Positions 34,974 to 43,600 of a stretch of 64,000 bases of DNA are shown here, piece after piece. Made by a program: the position numbers and the translations under genes. The stretch's first letter is position 1; every line of letters starts with the position of its first letter. This DNA is from JBBRWO01 sp964388455 (GTDB lineage: Bacteria > Actinomycetota > Coriobacteriia > Anaerosomatales > JAAXUF01): assembly GCA_964388455.1 (NCBI GenBank), contig CAYMAN010000002.1, positions 57,256 through 121,255 of the forward strand, read 5' to 3'. The notes under the pieces were generated by a model, which was not told the DNA's origin, did not search any database, and saw nothing but the letters and a program-made list of their open reading frames with translations.

Positions 34974-36724
34974 AGGTCTTCTTCCTCCGGTCGCACGGGA
35001 GCTCCGAGCAACGCGACCAGTGCCACCAGTATAAGTGAGGCGCCCAACGGGCCGAGTAGCGACACCCCGTTCCACTCCGCCAGGCCACCGTCGACCAAGC
35101 TTCCTAGCCGGACCGCGACCAGCTGCGCGAGCGTGTACGACCCCCACAGTGTCGCACCTGCCACTGACACGCCGAGTATCGCGAACACCCGAGAAGCTCG
35201 GCGGCATAGCAATGACATCAGAAACGCAGCTACCGGCCATCCGAGCAGCGCAACGTACGCCGCAGGGTCGATGAACGCGGCGTGCACGTTGGCCGCCATC
35301 AGAGTCGCGCGCGCAGGATCCACAAAGATGCGCCAGTCCACTACAAGATACGGCGCAGAAGCGAACGAGGCAGCCGAGGCCAGCATCGAAAGAGCCCCGC
35401 CGACAAGCCCGCCCGCAGCCGCACGTAGCGGCGAGAGCGCGAAGCCGGCCAGCAGCGGCGTAGCGAGTGAGAGTCGCGCCACTCCCAGCACCGGTGCCGA
35501 CAGCGGAATCACCGAAGCTCCCGAGCTGCGCCGCGCGACGAACCACCACCACAGCACGGCCGTGATGGACAGTACGCTGCCCAGAACCCAGAGCTGCTGC
35601 GCGAACAGCCCAACGGCGAACGCGATGAGTCCGAGTGCGGTGCCGAGTGCGGGCGCAAGCGCTGCAGCCAACGCGATGAGCGCGACTGCTCCGCCCACCG
35701 GCAGCGGCTCGAGACCCAGCGGCGACAGCCCCGCCCACGCGAGCCACGCGGACTCGACGGCCGCCACTGCGCGAAGCAGCAGTTCGCCTCCTCGGCCCTG
35801 CAGGCGGTCCCACAAGCCGAGCGAGTCCTCCGGATCGGCCTCGTCCTCGATCTCCTCGACGTGTTCGGCGACCAACTCGGCCAGCGACTCTCGGCCGTAG
35901 GTCTCGTCGCCCAGCAGTGGCCGCAGCGCGGCGACGAGCGCCGATACCGACTGATAGCGATCCTCCGGCAGCGGCCCGAGTCCGGCAGCGAGCACATCAT
36001 CGATCGCCGCCGAGAGGTCCGGCGCGAACTGCGACGCCTCCGGCAGATCCGGCGAGCGCAGCAGGTCGATGGCAGCGGCGACCGTAGGACGCATGAACGG
36101 GTTATGACCGGTGAGGCACTCGAACGCCAGCGCCGCCAGCGCCCACTCGTCGGTGACCTCGCTGACCGCCGCGCCCTCGAGCTGCTCGAGCGGCATGTAG
36201 CCGATGGTCCCGCCCCAGCTCGGCCCGTGCCCACCCGCCGAGGAAAGCTCGGCCATCCCGAAGTCGACGACCTTCACGCGACCGTCTCGGGTGATCAGCA
36301 CGTTGGCGGGCTTCACGTCGAGGTGCAGGACGCCGTTATCGTGCGCATACTTGAGTGCCGAGGCGACACCGGCGATGACCGCCGCGGTCTCATCGGCGTC
36401 GAGGGGTGCGCCCAGTTCTTCCAGGACTGTCGCGAGGCTGGCGCCGTCGACGTGCTCCATGATCAGGAACGCCTCGTCGGAGTCGGTCTCGAAGTCGTAG
36501 ACGGTGACGATGGCGGGGTGGTTCAGCATTGCGGCGGTGCGCGCCTCGGCCAGACCGGCTGCGGAATCGACCGGCATGCTGTGTGTGCTCACGGGGAGGG
36601 GGAGGCGCTTGATCGCGACGCGACGCTGCATGCGCGTGTCCCACGCCAGCGTGACGATGCCAAAGCCGCCTTCGCCCAGATCGGCGAGGGGTCGGTATCG
36701 GTCGAGGATCAGCTGGTGTTCCAC
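34970..36724 (-). CDS. Second Ser/Thr kinase with polytopic membrane domain
   Basis: A 584-aa protein at the head of the operon. The kinase domain (about 8-270) has GEGGFG, VAIKRL, HLDVKPANV, DFGMAE and GTIGYMPLEQL. The catalytic loop reads HLD instead of HRD, so activation-loop control may differ, but the catalytic Asp, Lys and Asn remain. The second half has about 8-10 membrane helices (from residue 340) and no PASTA repeats, unlike PknA/PknB. Start GTG 36724 has GGGAG upstream. It may act as the PknA partner of this locus (inference). The 145 bp before it carry the 36831-36872 repeats. Confidence 0.88.
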   Translation of the reverse strand: MEHQLILDRYRPLADLGEGGFGIVTLAWDTRMQRRVAIKRLPLPVSTHSMPVDSAAGLAEARTAAMLNHPAIVTVYDFETDSDEAFLIMEHVDGASLATVLEELGAPLDADETAAVIAGVASALKYAHDNGVLHLDVKPANVLITRDGRVKVVDFGMAELSSAGGHGPSWGGTIGYMPLEQLEGAAVSEVTDEWALAALAFECLTGHNPFMRPTVAAAIDLLRSPDLPEASQFAPDLSAAIDDVLAAGLGPLPEDRYQSVSALVAALRPLLGDETYGRESLAELVAEHVEEIEDEADPEDSLGLWDRLQGRGGELLLRAVAAVESAWLAWAGLSPLGLEPLPVGGAVALIALAAALAPALGTALGLIAFAVGLFAQQLWVLGSVLSITAVLWWWFVARRSSGASVIPLSAPVLGVARLSLATPLLAGFALSPLRAAAGGLVGGALSMLASAASFASAPYLVVDWRIFVDPARATLMAANVHAAFIDPAAYVALLGWPVAAFLMSLLCRRASRVFAILGVSVAGATLWGSYTLAQLVAVRLGSLVDGGLAEWNGVSLLGPLGASLILVALVALLGAPVRPEEEDL

Positions 36725-36830
36725 TGCGGCTCCCGTCCGGCGGCGGCGTAGTGCGATTCTACCGCGAGCGCGGTGTGGTGGGCGGGTCGCAGCAGAGGCC
36801 TAGCAACGCTGCTACGCCAAGTGCATACGA

Positions 36831-36863
36831 AACGATATCACCAAACACGCTCATGATATCGTT
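36831..36863. repeat. 10-bp inverted repeat at the 3' end of fic
   Basis: AACGATATCA (36831-36840) and TGATATCGTT (36854-36863) are a perfect inverted pair with a 13-bp spacer. The right arm is part of the 20-bp repeat also found in the fic promoter. It lies about 110-140 bp before the kinase start and could be an operator or a hairpin. Confidence 0.6.
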
Positions 36864-36872
36864 AATGAATCA
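36853..36872. repeat. 20-bp direct repeat, copy 1 (fic 3' end)
   Basis: ATGATATCGTTAATGAATCA, 19 of 20 identical to the copy at 37962-37981. Its last three bases are the fic stop codon. The two copies are 1109 bp apart in the same orientation and bracket the fic gene. Confidence 0.75.
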
Positions 36873-37922
36873 CTGAGCCGTTCTCTCCCACGCTGCGTCT
36901 CGACCGCTCTTGGTGCAGCGTATGTCGCCCTTGTCTCGCAGTTCTCCCAGCACACGCACGATCGTCGGACGGCTCACGCCCGGGCATGCGCGCTCGATAT
37001 CGGCGTAGCGGAACGTAGTGGGCATGTGATGGATGCAGTCGATGACCATTTCGCGTTTGGCGCCTCGTCCGCCGCTCATTTGCCCGACTCGCAGCTCGAA
37101 CTCCAGGTACGCCGCGAGCAGCACACCGTGCGAGTACTCCAGCCACGGCACGAGGTCGTGTCGGCCTTCGTGCCAGCCTGCCGAGGACGCCTCGAGCGCT
37201 TCGTAGTAGGTCTCTTTGGTGTCCTCGATGACCTTCTCCAGCGAGATGTAGCGGCCCACGTCGCATCCGGTCTGATACAGCAGCATCAGGTTCAGGATCC
37301 GCGAGAGTCGGCCGTTGCCGTCGGTGAACGGATGGACGCACAGGAAGTCGAGCACGAACGCGGGCACAGCAATCAGTGAATCGATGCGTCCTTCCGCGAC
37401 AACTCGCCGGTATCCCTCGACCAGCTCATCGATCGCGGAATCGACCAGATGTGGTGCCACGGGCGCGAACCTCAGACGATGCGTGCCGTCAGGCAACACA
37501 TCCACGATGTCGTTGGGGCTGACCTTCCACGCACCGCCCGGCGCCGGAGAGAACTGATACAAGTCGCGGTGCAGCTGCAGCACGAGCCCGCCTGAGAGGT
37601 TCATGCTGCCAGCACTGGCATGAACGGACGCCAGCACATCGCGATAGCCGGCAATCTCCTGCTCGGAGCGGTCCCGAGGTGCGGACTTGTCGGCGGCAAG
37701 TTCCGCGATGCGTCCGACAGCCGCGGTCACGCCCTCGATCCGGTTGGATGACTCGATGCTCTGTACGCGAGCAACCTCCCGCAATGCGATGAGAAGCTGC
37801 GGCGACTGCCGCTCGAAGAGCTGCTGCTTACCCTTGTACTCGCCGAGCAGCCCGATGGACCTGACGGTCGACATGGGCACAGTCATCTGTTCCAGTCGTC
37901 CGTCTGTGAATGAGCCGCGCAT
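36870..37922 (-). CDS. Fic-family protein (AMP/nucleotidyl transferase) with C-terminal winged helix
   Basis: A 350-aa protein with the Fic motif HPFTDGNGRLSR (about 193-204), complete for catalysis of AMP (or other nucleotide) transfer to protein hydroxyls. An inhibitory helix motif, SIESSNRIEG (S/T-x3-E-G, about 55-64), is in the N-terminal position, so activity is likely autoinhibited. The last 70 residues (REMVIDCIHHMPTTFRYADI ... SRPTIVRVLGEL) look like a winged-helix DNA-binding domain. The promoter region carries overlapping repeats, which suggests autoregulation. No small antitoxin gene is beside it. It starts at ATG 37922. Confidence 0.92.
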   Translation of the reverse strand: MRGSFTDGRLEQMTVPMSTVRSIGLLGEYKGKQQLFERQSPQLLIALREVARVQSIESSNRIEGVTAAVGRIAELAADKSAPRDRSEQEIAGYRDVLASVHASAGSMNLSGGLVLQLHRDLYQFSPAPGGAWKVSPNDIVDVLPDGTHRLRFAPVAPHLVDSAIDELVEGYRRVVAEGRIDSLIAVPAFVLDFLCVHPFTDGNGRLSRILNLMLLYQTGCDVGRYISLEKVIEDTKETYYEALEASSAGWHEGRHDLVPWLEYSHGVLLAAYLEFELRVGQMSGGRGAKREMVIDCIHHMPTTFRYADIERACPGVSRPTIVRVLGELRDKGDIRCTKSGRDAAWERTAQ

Positions 37923-37961
37923 GATGCTCGCCCCCCAAAGAATGAATCACATCGTGTCCAA

Positions 37962-37991
37962 ATGATATCGTTAATGACTCATGATGTCATT
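37962..37991 (-). promoter_or_regulatory. fic promoter with overlapping repeat and palindrome
   Basis: On the minus strand ATGACA (37990-37985), a 17-bp spacer and TATCAT (37967-37962) form a near-consensus sigma-70-type promoter. The -10 lies inside the 20-bp repeat copy 2 (37962-37981) and the -35 inside the palindrome AATGAC-N7-GTCATT (37973-37991). Overlap of both elements with symmetric or repeated DNA is what an autorepressor site would look like. Confidence 0.65.
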
Positions 37992-38047
37992 CGCTCTCAC
38001 GGGATCGCGGATCTCGGACCCCGGATCAACCGCGACTGGCTGCGAGA

Positions 38048-38076
38048 TTGACTAAGCGCTTCGACGTGCATATAGT
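38048..38076 (+). promoter_or_regulatory. Promoter of the first marR gene
   Basis: TTGACT (38048-38053), a 17-bp spacer and TATAGT (38071-38076). Start of transcription is expected near 38083-38084, the A of the ATG, so the mRNA is probably leaderless. Confidence 0.7.
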
Positions 38077-38110
38077 TCGACGAATGAATAATTCGACTGA
38101 CGAACATATA
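38071..38110. promoter_or_regulatory. Candidate MarR operator palindrome
   Basis: TATAGTTCG (38071-38079) and CGAACATATA (38101-38110) are near-mirror arms, with inner AGTTCGACGAAT (38074-38085) and ATAATTCGACT (38088-38098) also inversely related. It overlaps the -10 and start codon, as expected for autoregulation by MarR. Confidence 0.55.
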
Positions 38111-38587
38111 ATGCCCGAATCCGCCACGACCACCCCCGTGTCGGCCATCTCCGACGCGCTCATCGACGAGCTCGAAGACTCGATGACGCGCATGGGCCGG
38201 CTCATGGCGATGCGCCATGGCGGTCACGACCACTGTGCCGGCGAGCTCAATCCCGTACAGGCGATGCTCATGCGGGCCCTACAGGCGAACAAGGCGCTGA
38301 AGATGGCCGACATCGCCACGCTGCTCGCAATCAAACCGCCCGCGGCCTCCGCGATGGTCGACGCTCTCGAGCATCGCGGCTTCGTCACGCGCACGCCTTC
38401 CGAGGACGACCGCCGCGTCACGCTCGTGTGCCTGACACCCGCTGGCTGCACTGTCCTCACCGAGACCGAGGAAGCCCGGCGCACGCAGCTGCGTCGCTAC
38501 ATGGAGCTCATCTCGGAAGATGACGTCCGCGCGCTCCTGCGGATTCAAAACACCCTCATCGACGCAATCGAATCGGGCCGCGTCTAG
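38084..38587 (+). CDS. MarR-family transcriptional regulator (RND operon)
   Basis: A 167-aa winged-helix regulator. The DNA-binding region has LKMADIATLLAIKPPAASAMVDALEHRGFV followed by a wing with TPSEDDRRVTLVCLT, typical of MarR. An N-terminal MRHGGHDHC segment, rich in His plus a Cys, may bind metal or sense oxidants (inference). ATG 38084 coincides with the predicted transcription start, and no ribosome site exists; ATG 38111 is an alternative. It probably represses itself and the RND exporter gene 105 bp downstream. Confidence 0.88.
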   Translation: MNNSTDEHIMPESATTTPVSAISDALIDELEDSMTRMGRLMAMRHGGHDHCAGELNPVQAMLMRALQANKALKMADIATLLAIKPPAASAMVDALEHRGFVTRTPSEDDRRVTLVCLTPAGCTVLTETEEARRTQLRRYMELISEDDVRALLRIQNTLIDAIESGRV

Positions 38588-38692
38588 CGCCCGACCCATA
38601 TACGCACCTCGATACACACCCCTGCACCATCACATGACCTCCGCACCGCCGCACCACACGACTGACACCGAACCCGAAAGCAGACCCACGCC

Positions 38693-41600
38693 ATGGATCG
38701 CATCACACGCTTCTCACTCAAGAACGCAGCCGCAGTCATCCTGCTGGTCGTGCTCGTCACGGCCGGCGGACTGTGGTCGGCGCTGCAGCTCAAGAAGGAG
38801 ACGATGCCCGACATCGCCATCCCAATCGTGGCTGTCGTCACCCCGTATCCCGGCGCCGCTCCCGGCGACGTCTACGACCAGGTGACCAAGCCGCTCGAGA
38901 AGGCGCTCCGCGGCGTCGAGGGCATCAAGCAGGTCAGCGCACAGTCCAACGACTCCGTCTCGATCGTCGTCACAGAGTTCAGCTTCTCGCAGGACATGGA
39001 CGAGGCCGAGGCCAACGTCAACAAGGTCCTCGCCACCGTCAAGCTTCCTGAGAACACCATCGCCCCCACCGTCAGCCGCATCAGCTTCGGCTCCGCCCCG
39101 ATCATGAAGCTCGCCGTAATCGCCGAGAAGGACGCGGACACCGCAGCCCTTCGCGCCGACGTGCGCGACCGTGTGATCCCCGCGCTTCAGGGCGTCCAGG
39201 GCGTCGGTGAGGCGAAGATCGCCGCCGACTCTCCCGAAGTCATCAAGATCGAGCTCGACCAGCAGAAGCTCGAGGACGAGGGGCTCACCGCCTCCGGCGT
39301 TATCGACCAGCTCAAGGCCGCGAACCTCTCGTTCCCGGTCGGCACTGTCGACCTGGGCAAGAGCACGCAGCCGATCCGCGTCGGTGGCTCGATCGAGAGC
39401 GTCGACGACGTAGAGGACTTCAACGTCGCGGTCTATCCCAACCAGAACGAGATCATGGGCGACGCGTTCGCGCAGATCGGCGAGGGTATGGGCGCGCTCG
39501 GCTCGGCCGTGGGAGCGCTGGGCCAGGGTATGGGCCAGGGGTTCTCGGCGCTCGGGTCGGGCATGGGGCAGCTGGGCTCGGCCACCGGCGAAGTCGCCAT
39601 GCAGGCCGGCATGATCAACGGCATCCAGCAGATCCAGTCGCAGATGTACTCACTCAAGTACGACACGCTGCCGCAGCTCAGGGCCGCCGCGTCCGGCATG
39701 CCCACGGATACGCCGGGCTATGAGCAGGCGCAGGCTCAGCTGAACGGCCAGATCGCGCAGATCGAGGCAGCGCTCCCGGGGATGAAGGCCGCGTCGGACA
39801 GCCTGCAGGCGCAGGTCACCGCGTCGCAGAAGAAGATGCAGGCGCAGGCGGCGTCGGTCGGCTCCGGCGGGGGATCCGGCAGCGGCATAGGCGGCGCCGG
39901 CGGCTTGTCCGCGCCCTCCGGTGGCTCGGCCTCGGCGTCATCGAAGTCCTCGACCCCGAAGGTCGCCATCGGGATGGTCCGCCTCGGTGACGTGGCCAAG
40001 GTCACGTACGCGCCGCTCGACGGTAGCGTCGGCAGCCGCGCGAACAGCAAGAACGCGGTGCTCATCGACATCGTGAAGACGCAGGACTCCAACACCGTCG
40101 ACATCTCGACTGCGGTCGAGACCGAGCTCGAGAGCCTCTCGGAAGGCTTCCCGGGCAGCGGCGCCAAGATCGAGACCGTCTACGACGCCAGCATCGGCAT
40201 CAACGCGTCGGTCGACGGCATGCTCCGAGAAGGCCTGCTGGGCGCGCTGTTCGCGGTCATCGTCATCATGGTGTTCCTGCGCAACTGGCGTGCGACCATC
40301 ATCGCGGCGGTCTCGATTCCGCTCTCGATCCTCATCGCGATGGTGTTCCTCAAGCAGACCGACGTCACGCTGAACGTCATGACGCTGGGCGGGCTCACCG
40401 TCGCCATCGGGCGCGTGGTCGACGACTCGATCGTCGTCATCGAGAACATCTTCCGACACCTCCAGCGCGGTGAGACTCCCAACGCCGAGCTGATCCGCAA
40501 GGCCACCAGCGAGGTCGCCTCGGCGATCACGACGTCTACGCTGACCACGGTCGCCGTGTTTCTACCGCTGGGCATGGTCACCGGCGTCATCGGCAAGATC
40601 TTCCTGCCGTTCGCCATCACGGTCGCGCTGTCGTTGCTCGCATCGCTGCTCGTCGCAATCACCGTGGTCCCGCTCATGGCCAAGTGGTTCTTGCTTAAGG
40701 GCAAGATGCCCATCGAGCCCACAACCGAGTCCAAGCCGATGGCACTGTACCGCCGCGGTCTGACATGGTCGCTCGCGCATCGCTGGATCATCGTCGCGGC
40801 CGCGGTCGTGATGTTCGCCGGCTCGCTCGCGCTGATCCCCCTCATCGGCACCGGCTTCGTGCCCGAGGCCAAGGAAAAGTACATCCAGGTCGACGTCACC
40901 TACCCCGAGGGCACCAAGGCCGCCGAGGTCGACAAGACCGTCCTCGGCATCGAGAAGGCTCTGTCCTCCGAGAAGGACGTCGACTTCTATCAGTCGACCG
41001 TTGGCGGAAGCAGCACCTCGGTCAGCATGTCCGGCGGACTTGGCGGCTCCAATACCGCAGCGCTCTACGTCCGTCTCGGCACGAGCGCGAGCATGGATGA
41101 CGTGATCGCATCGCTCGAGAAGAAGACCGCGGCGCTGGGCAGCGAGGACGTCGACATCGCGTTCAACCGCATCGACGCCTCCGGCACCAACAGCTCGCTG
41201 GAACTGATCATCACCGGCGACAAGCTCGCCGACATCCAGTCCGCTTCCGACACCATCGAGAAGGCGCTTGCAGACGTGCCCGGCCTCGCCAACGTGAAGA
41301 GCAACCTGGGAGTCGCTCGCAAGCAGCTCGTGGTCGACGTGGACCAGGCCAAGGCCGCCAAGTACGGCCTGAACGCCGCGATGGTCGCGGGCACGGTGCG
41401 CGGCTACGTCGCGGACCAGAAGGCCGGCACGATCAAGGTCAAGGGCCAGCCCACCGACGTCTACTACGTCCTCGCGCTCGACCCGCTCAAGCGCGCCGAG
41501 GAGATGCGCAAGCTCGAGCTCACCACGCCGCTGGGTAAGACCATCAAGCTCTCGACGATCGCCGCCGTCAACGAGACCGAGTCCCCGGTCGCCATCCTGA

Positions 41601-42328
41601 CGCGGGATACCGCCGAGTACGCCGCGGTCAGCGCCCGCATCACCGAGCGCGACACAGGATCGGTCATCACCGCCGTCAACGAGAAGGTCGCCACGCTCGA
41701 CCTGCCAGCGGGCGTCAAGACCGAGACCGGCGGAACCGCCGAGCAGATGAACGAGTCGTTCTCGCAGCTGGGCATCGCCATGATCATCGCGATCGGCGCC
41801 GTCTACCTGGTGCTCATGATCGCCTTCGGTGAAGCGGTCGCGCCGCTCGCAATCATGTTCTCGCTGCCGCTCGCGGTCGTGGGCGGGCTCATCGGACTGC
41901 TGGTGACGGGGCTGCCGCTCGACATCCCGGCGATGATCGGTGCGCTGATGCTCATCGGCATCGTCGTCACCAACGCTGTTGTGCTCGTGGACCGTGTGCG
42001 CCAGAAGCAGCGCGCGGGCATGGATCGCCACGACTCGCTGCTTGAAGCCGGCTCGACGCGTATGCGCCCGATCCTCATGACCGCGATCGCCACCATCATG
42101 GCGCTGGCGCCGCTCGCCTCCGGCTTTGCCGAGGGTGCGCTCATCAGCCAGTCGCTCGCGGTCATCGTCATCGGCGGTCTCACGACCTCGACGCTGCTCA
42201 CGTTGATCGTGGTGCCGGTCGCCTACGACTTGCTCGAAGGCGCGAAGGAGCGCATCTTCGGCAAGGGAGATCACGGCGACGCGCCCGAGACCGACCCGAC
42301 GCCCGAAGCCACCCCCGCGACCGCATAA
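38693..42328 (+). CDS. RND-family exporter (HAE1/SwrC-like) with a large porter-domain insert
   Basis: A 1211-aa proton-driven exporter with 12 helices in the usual 1+5+1+5 order. The TM4 proton-relay pair is present (GRVVDDSIVVIEN, about 577). Residues about 254-422 are an added segment: Gly/Met-rich repeats (MGALGSAVGALGQGMGQG), a coiled coil rich in Gln/Ala and a Gly/Ser linker. Bacillus SwrC-type RND proteins also carry an insert at a similar place; no membrane-fusion protein or outer-membrane channel gene is nearby. The C-terminus ends in an acidic Pro/Thr tail. Likely controlled by the upstream MarR. Confidence 0.92.
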   Translation: MDRITRFSLKNAAAVILLVVLVTAGGLWSALQLKKETMPDIAIPIVAVVTPYPGAAPGDVYDQVTKPLEKALRGVEGIKQVSAQSNDSVSIVVTEFSFSQDMDEAEANVNKVLATVKLPENTIAPTVSRISFGSAPIMKLAVIAEKDADTAALRADVRDRVIPALQGVQGVGEAKIAADSPEVIKIELDQQKLEDEGLTASGVIDQLKAANLSFPVGTVDLGKSTQPIRVGGSIESVDDVEDFNVAVYPNQNEIMGDAFAQIGEGMGALGSAVGALGQGMGQGFSALGSGMGQLGSATGEVAMQAGMINGIQQIQSQMYSLKYDTLPQLRAAASGMPTDTPGYEQAQAQLNGQIAQIEAALPGMKAASDSLQAQVTASQKKMQAQAASVGSGGGSGSGIGGAGGLSAPSGGSASASSKSSTPKVAIGMVRLGDVAKVTYAPLDGSVGSRANSKNAVLIDIVKTQDSNTVDISTAVETELESLSEGFPGSGAKIETVYDASIGINASVDGMLREGLLGALFAVIVIMVFLRNWRATIIAAVSIPLSILIAMVFLKQTDVTLNVMTLGGLTVAIGRVVDDSIVVIENIFRHLQRGETPNAELIRKATSEVASAITTSTLTTVAVFLPLGMVTGVIGKIFLPFAITVALSLLASLLVAITVVPLMAKWFLLKGKMPIEPTTESKPMALYRRGLTWSLAHRWIIVAAAVVMFAGSLALIPLIGTGFVPEAKEKYIQVDVTYPEGTKAAEVDKTVLGIEKALSSEKDVDFYQSTVGGSSTSVSMSGGLGGSNTAALYVRLGTSASMDDVIASLEKKTAALGSEDVDIAFNRIDASGTNSSLELIITGDKLADIQSASDTIEKALADVPGLANVKSNLGVARKQLVVDVDQAKAAKYGLNAAMVAGTVRGYVADQKAGTIKVKGQPTDVYYVLALDPLKRAEEMRKLELTTPLGKTIKLSTIAAVNETESPVAILTRDTAEYAAVSARITERDTGSVITAVNEKVATLDLPAGVKTETGGTAEQMNESFSQLGIAMIIAIGAVYLVLMIAFGEAVAPLAIMFSLPLAVVGGLIGLLVTGLPLDIPAMIGALMLIGIVVTNAVVLVDRVRQKQRAGMDRHDSLLEAGSTRMRPILMTAIATIMALAPLASGFAEGALISQSLAVIVIGGLTTSTLLTLIVVPVAYDLLEGAKERIFGKGDHGDAPETDPTPEATPATA

Positions 42329-42341
42329 CCAGGGAGCGACC

Positions 42342-42665
42342 ATGCTGTTCTTCGGCCCTCGCATCAAGACGATATCGACGACTGAACTCGCCGAGAAGCT
42401 CAAGGCGCCCAGCAAGCCGGTGCTCATCGACGTGCGCGAGCCCTACGAGTTCGCTGCCGGACACGTACCGCGAGCGGTGAATGTGCCGATCCGGTTCGTC
42501 CTTCAGCGCGCCGAGGAGTTCGACCCCGCCGCCGAGACGTACGTGATCTGCCAGAGTGGTCACCGCAGTGCGACCGCGACGAAGCAAATGATGAAGGCGG
42601 GCTTCACCAACGTCGCCAGCGTCAGCGGCGGCACGTCGGCGTGGACGGGGAAGCTGAAGACGTAG
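42342..42665 (+). CDS. Rhodanese-domain protein
   Basis: A 107-aa single rhodanese domain with LIDVREPYEFAAGHVPRAVNVP and active-site loop CQSGHRS (Cys about 68), the six-residue loop of sulfur-transferring rhodaneses. No signal peptide, so cytosolic. It starts 13 bp after the RND gene and is probably co-transcribed; a link between sulfane sulfur or thiol handling and the exporter is inference only. Confidence 0.9.
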   Translation: MLFFGPRIKTISTTELAEKLKAPSKPVLIDVREPYEFAAGHVPRAVNVPIRFVLQRAEEFDPAAETYVICQSGHRSATATKQMMKAGFTNVASVSGGTSAWTGKLKT

Positions 42666-42707
42666 CAACGGCGGACACTCTGCGGTTGCGTCGAACGCAT
42701 GCCATCC

Positions 42708-43133
42708 CTAGTGCGACGGCGCGTTGTTTCTCGGCGGACCGAACGACGAGCGCCTCCGGTCGATGTCGGGTGCCTGCTCTCGGAGTTCCTCAAGCGTGGG
42801 GCCTTGCTTCGCGAGGTCAAACGCGATCAACCTGTCCGAAGCCCGAGCCAGCAGCCAAGCAACGGTCGCCCCCAGCAGTGCGCACGAGAGCATTGCCAGG
42901 AGAGACGTCCACGCGAATGTGCCGCCATTGGAGAGAGCCGCCGAACGGCCGAGCGAGTCGAACGGCGCGAGCAGCGGGGTGCCAACCGCCACGAGGAACT
43001 CAGAGATACGGCCTGGAGCGGGAGCCGCAGCGAAGCGCAGAACCGTGCTCCATACGAGTGCCACGAGTGCTGTCGCAGACGCGGTGATCACGAGCCGCCG
43101 AGTTCCCCGAAGGAAGCCTGCGAAAAGTAGCAC
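42708..43133 (-). CDS. Small membrane protein, YggT-like
   Basis: A 141-aa protein with two or three hydrophobic segments and a charged C-terminus (about 100-141). The stretch FLVAVGTPLLAPFDSLGRS then SLLAMLSCALLGATVAWLL resembles the YggT family pattern of xPLLxPF followed by a helix. GTG 43133 is chosen because GGAGG lies 5 bases upstream; the open frame beyond it to 43652 is composition artefact and crosses a tRNA. Function unknown. Confidence 0.65.
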   Translation of the reverse strand: MLLFAGFLRGTRRLVITASATALVALVWSTVLRFAAAPAPGRISEFLVAVGTPLLAPFDSLGRSAALSNGGTFAWTSLLAMLSCALLGATVAWLLARASDRLIAFDLAKQGPTLEELREQAPDIDRRRSSFGPPRNNAPSH

Positions 43134-43212
43134 AGCGCCTCCAATCTGTCGGGTACTGTATTCCCGATGTGAGGAGGTTCCACCCGATTCGCGAGAGTCA
43201 GCGATTCGCCTG

Positions 43213-43323
43213 CTACACGTTCTGCGACCAGGCTGCGATCGCCTGCTTCTTCTCTTCGGTGAAGTCCTCGCGCGCGCTCGCGTGCAGCCACGCGAGTGAC
43301 TTCGCCTTGAGGTTGTCGCGCAT
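43213..43323 (-). pseudogene. Coding-like fragment (36 aa), minus strand
   Basis: A minus-strand frame ending ...LAWLHASAREDFTEEKKQ...WSQNV* with strong GC3 bias like real genes here, but no recognisable domain and no good ribosome site. It reads as the C-terminal end of a lost protein or a very small protein. The 467-bp interval 43134-43600 otherwise holds only this, the fragment at 43359-43511 and the tRNA promoter. Confidence 0.35.
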
Positions 43324-43358
43324 GGCGTTCTCGGCATCATGTGGGATCGAAAGAAGTC

Positions 43359-43511
43359 ATGGGACCCAAGAACCCGGGCGTCGGATTCCTGATGGAGGGG
43401 ACGGCGAGGTTCATCTCGGAGGGTCCGGACTTCGACATGATGAAGGACGAGTTCTCGTTTCTGACTCGCGTGCTCGAGGTGACGGTGACCTCTGTGCAGC
43501 GGACGCTGTAG
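43359..43511 (+). pseudogene. Coding-like fragment (50 aa), plus strand
   Basis: Frame MGPKNPGVGFLMEGTARFIS...TSVQRTL* with high GC3, preceded by GAAAGAAG. Not recognised; it looks like the C-terminal part of a protein, or a genuine small ORF. It lies head-to-head with the fragment at 43213-43323, which suggests a rearrangement scar. Confidence 0.35.
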
Positions 43512-43556
43512 CGCGATTTTCGTCCACGGCGGTTCCTGCTCCGGTTCGAGTGCTCC

Positions 43557-43585
43557 TTGCCGCACAATTCCTGCGGTGATACCAT
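43557..43585 (+). promoter_or_regulatory. Promoter of tRNA-Leu
   Basis: TTGCCG (43557-43562), a 17-bp spacer and TACCAT (43580-43585), placing the transcript start about 9 bases before the mature tRNA. Confidence 0.55.
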
Positions 43586-43600
43586 TCGGATTCGCGCTAC

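Noticed and set aside
40562..42427. 621-aa minus-strand frame opposite the RND exporter
   Set aside because: His/Arg/Asp-rich mirror composition; the RND frame is unambiguous.
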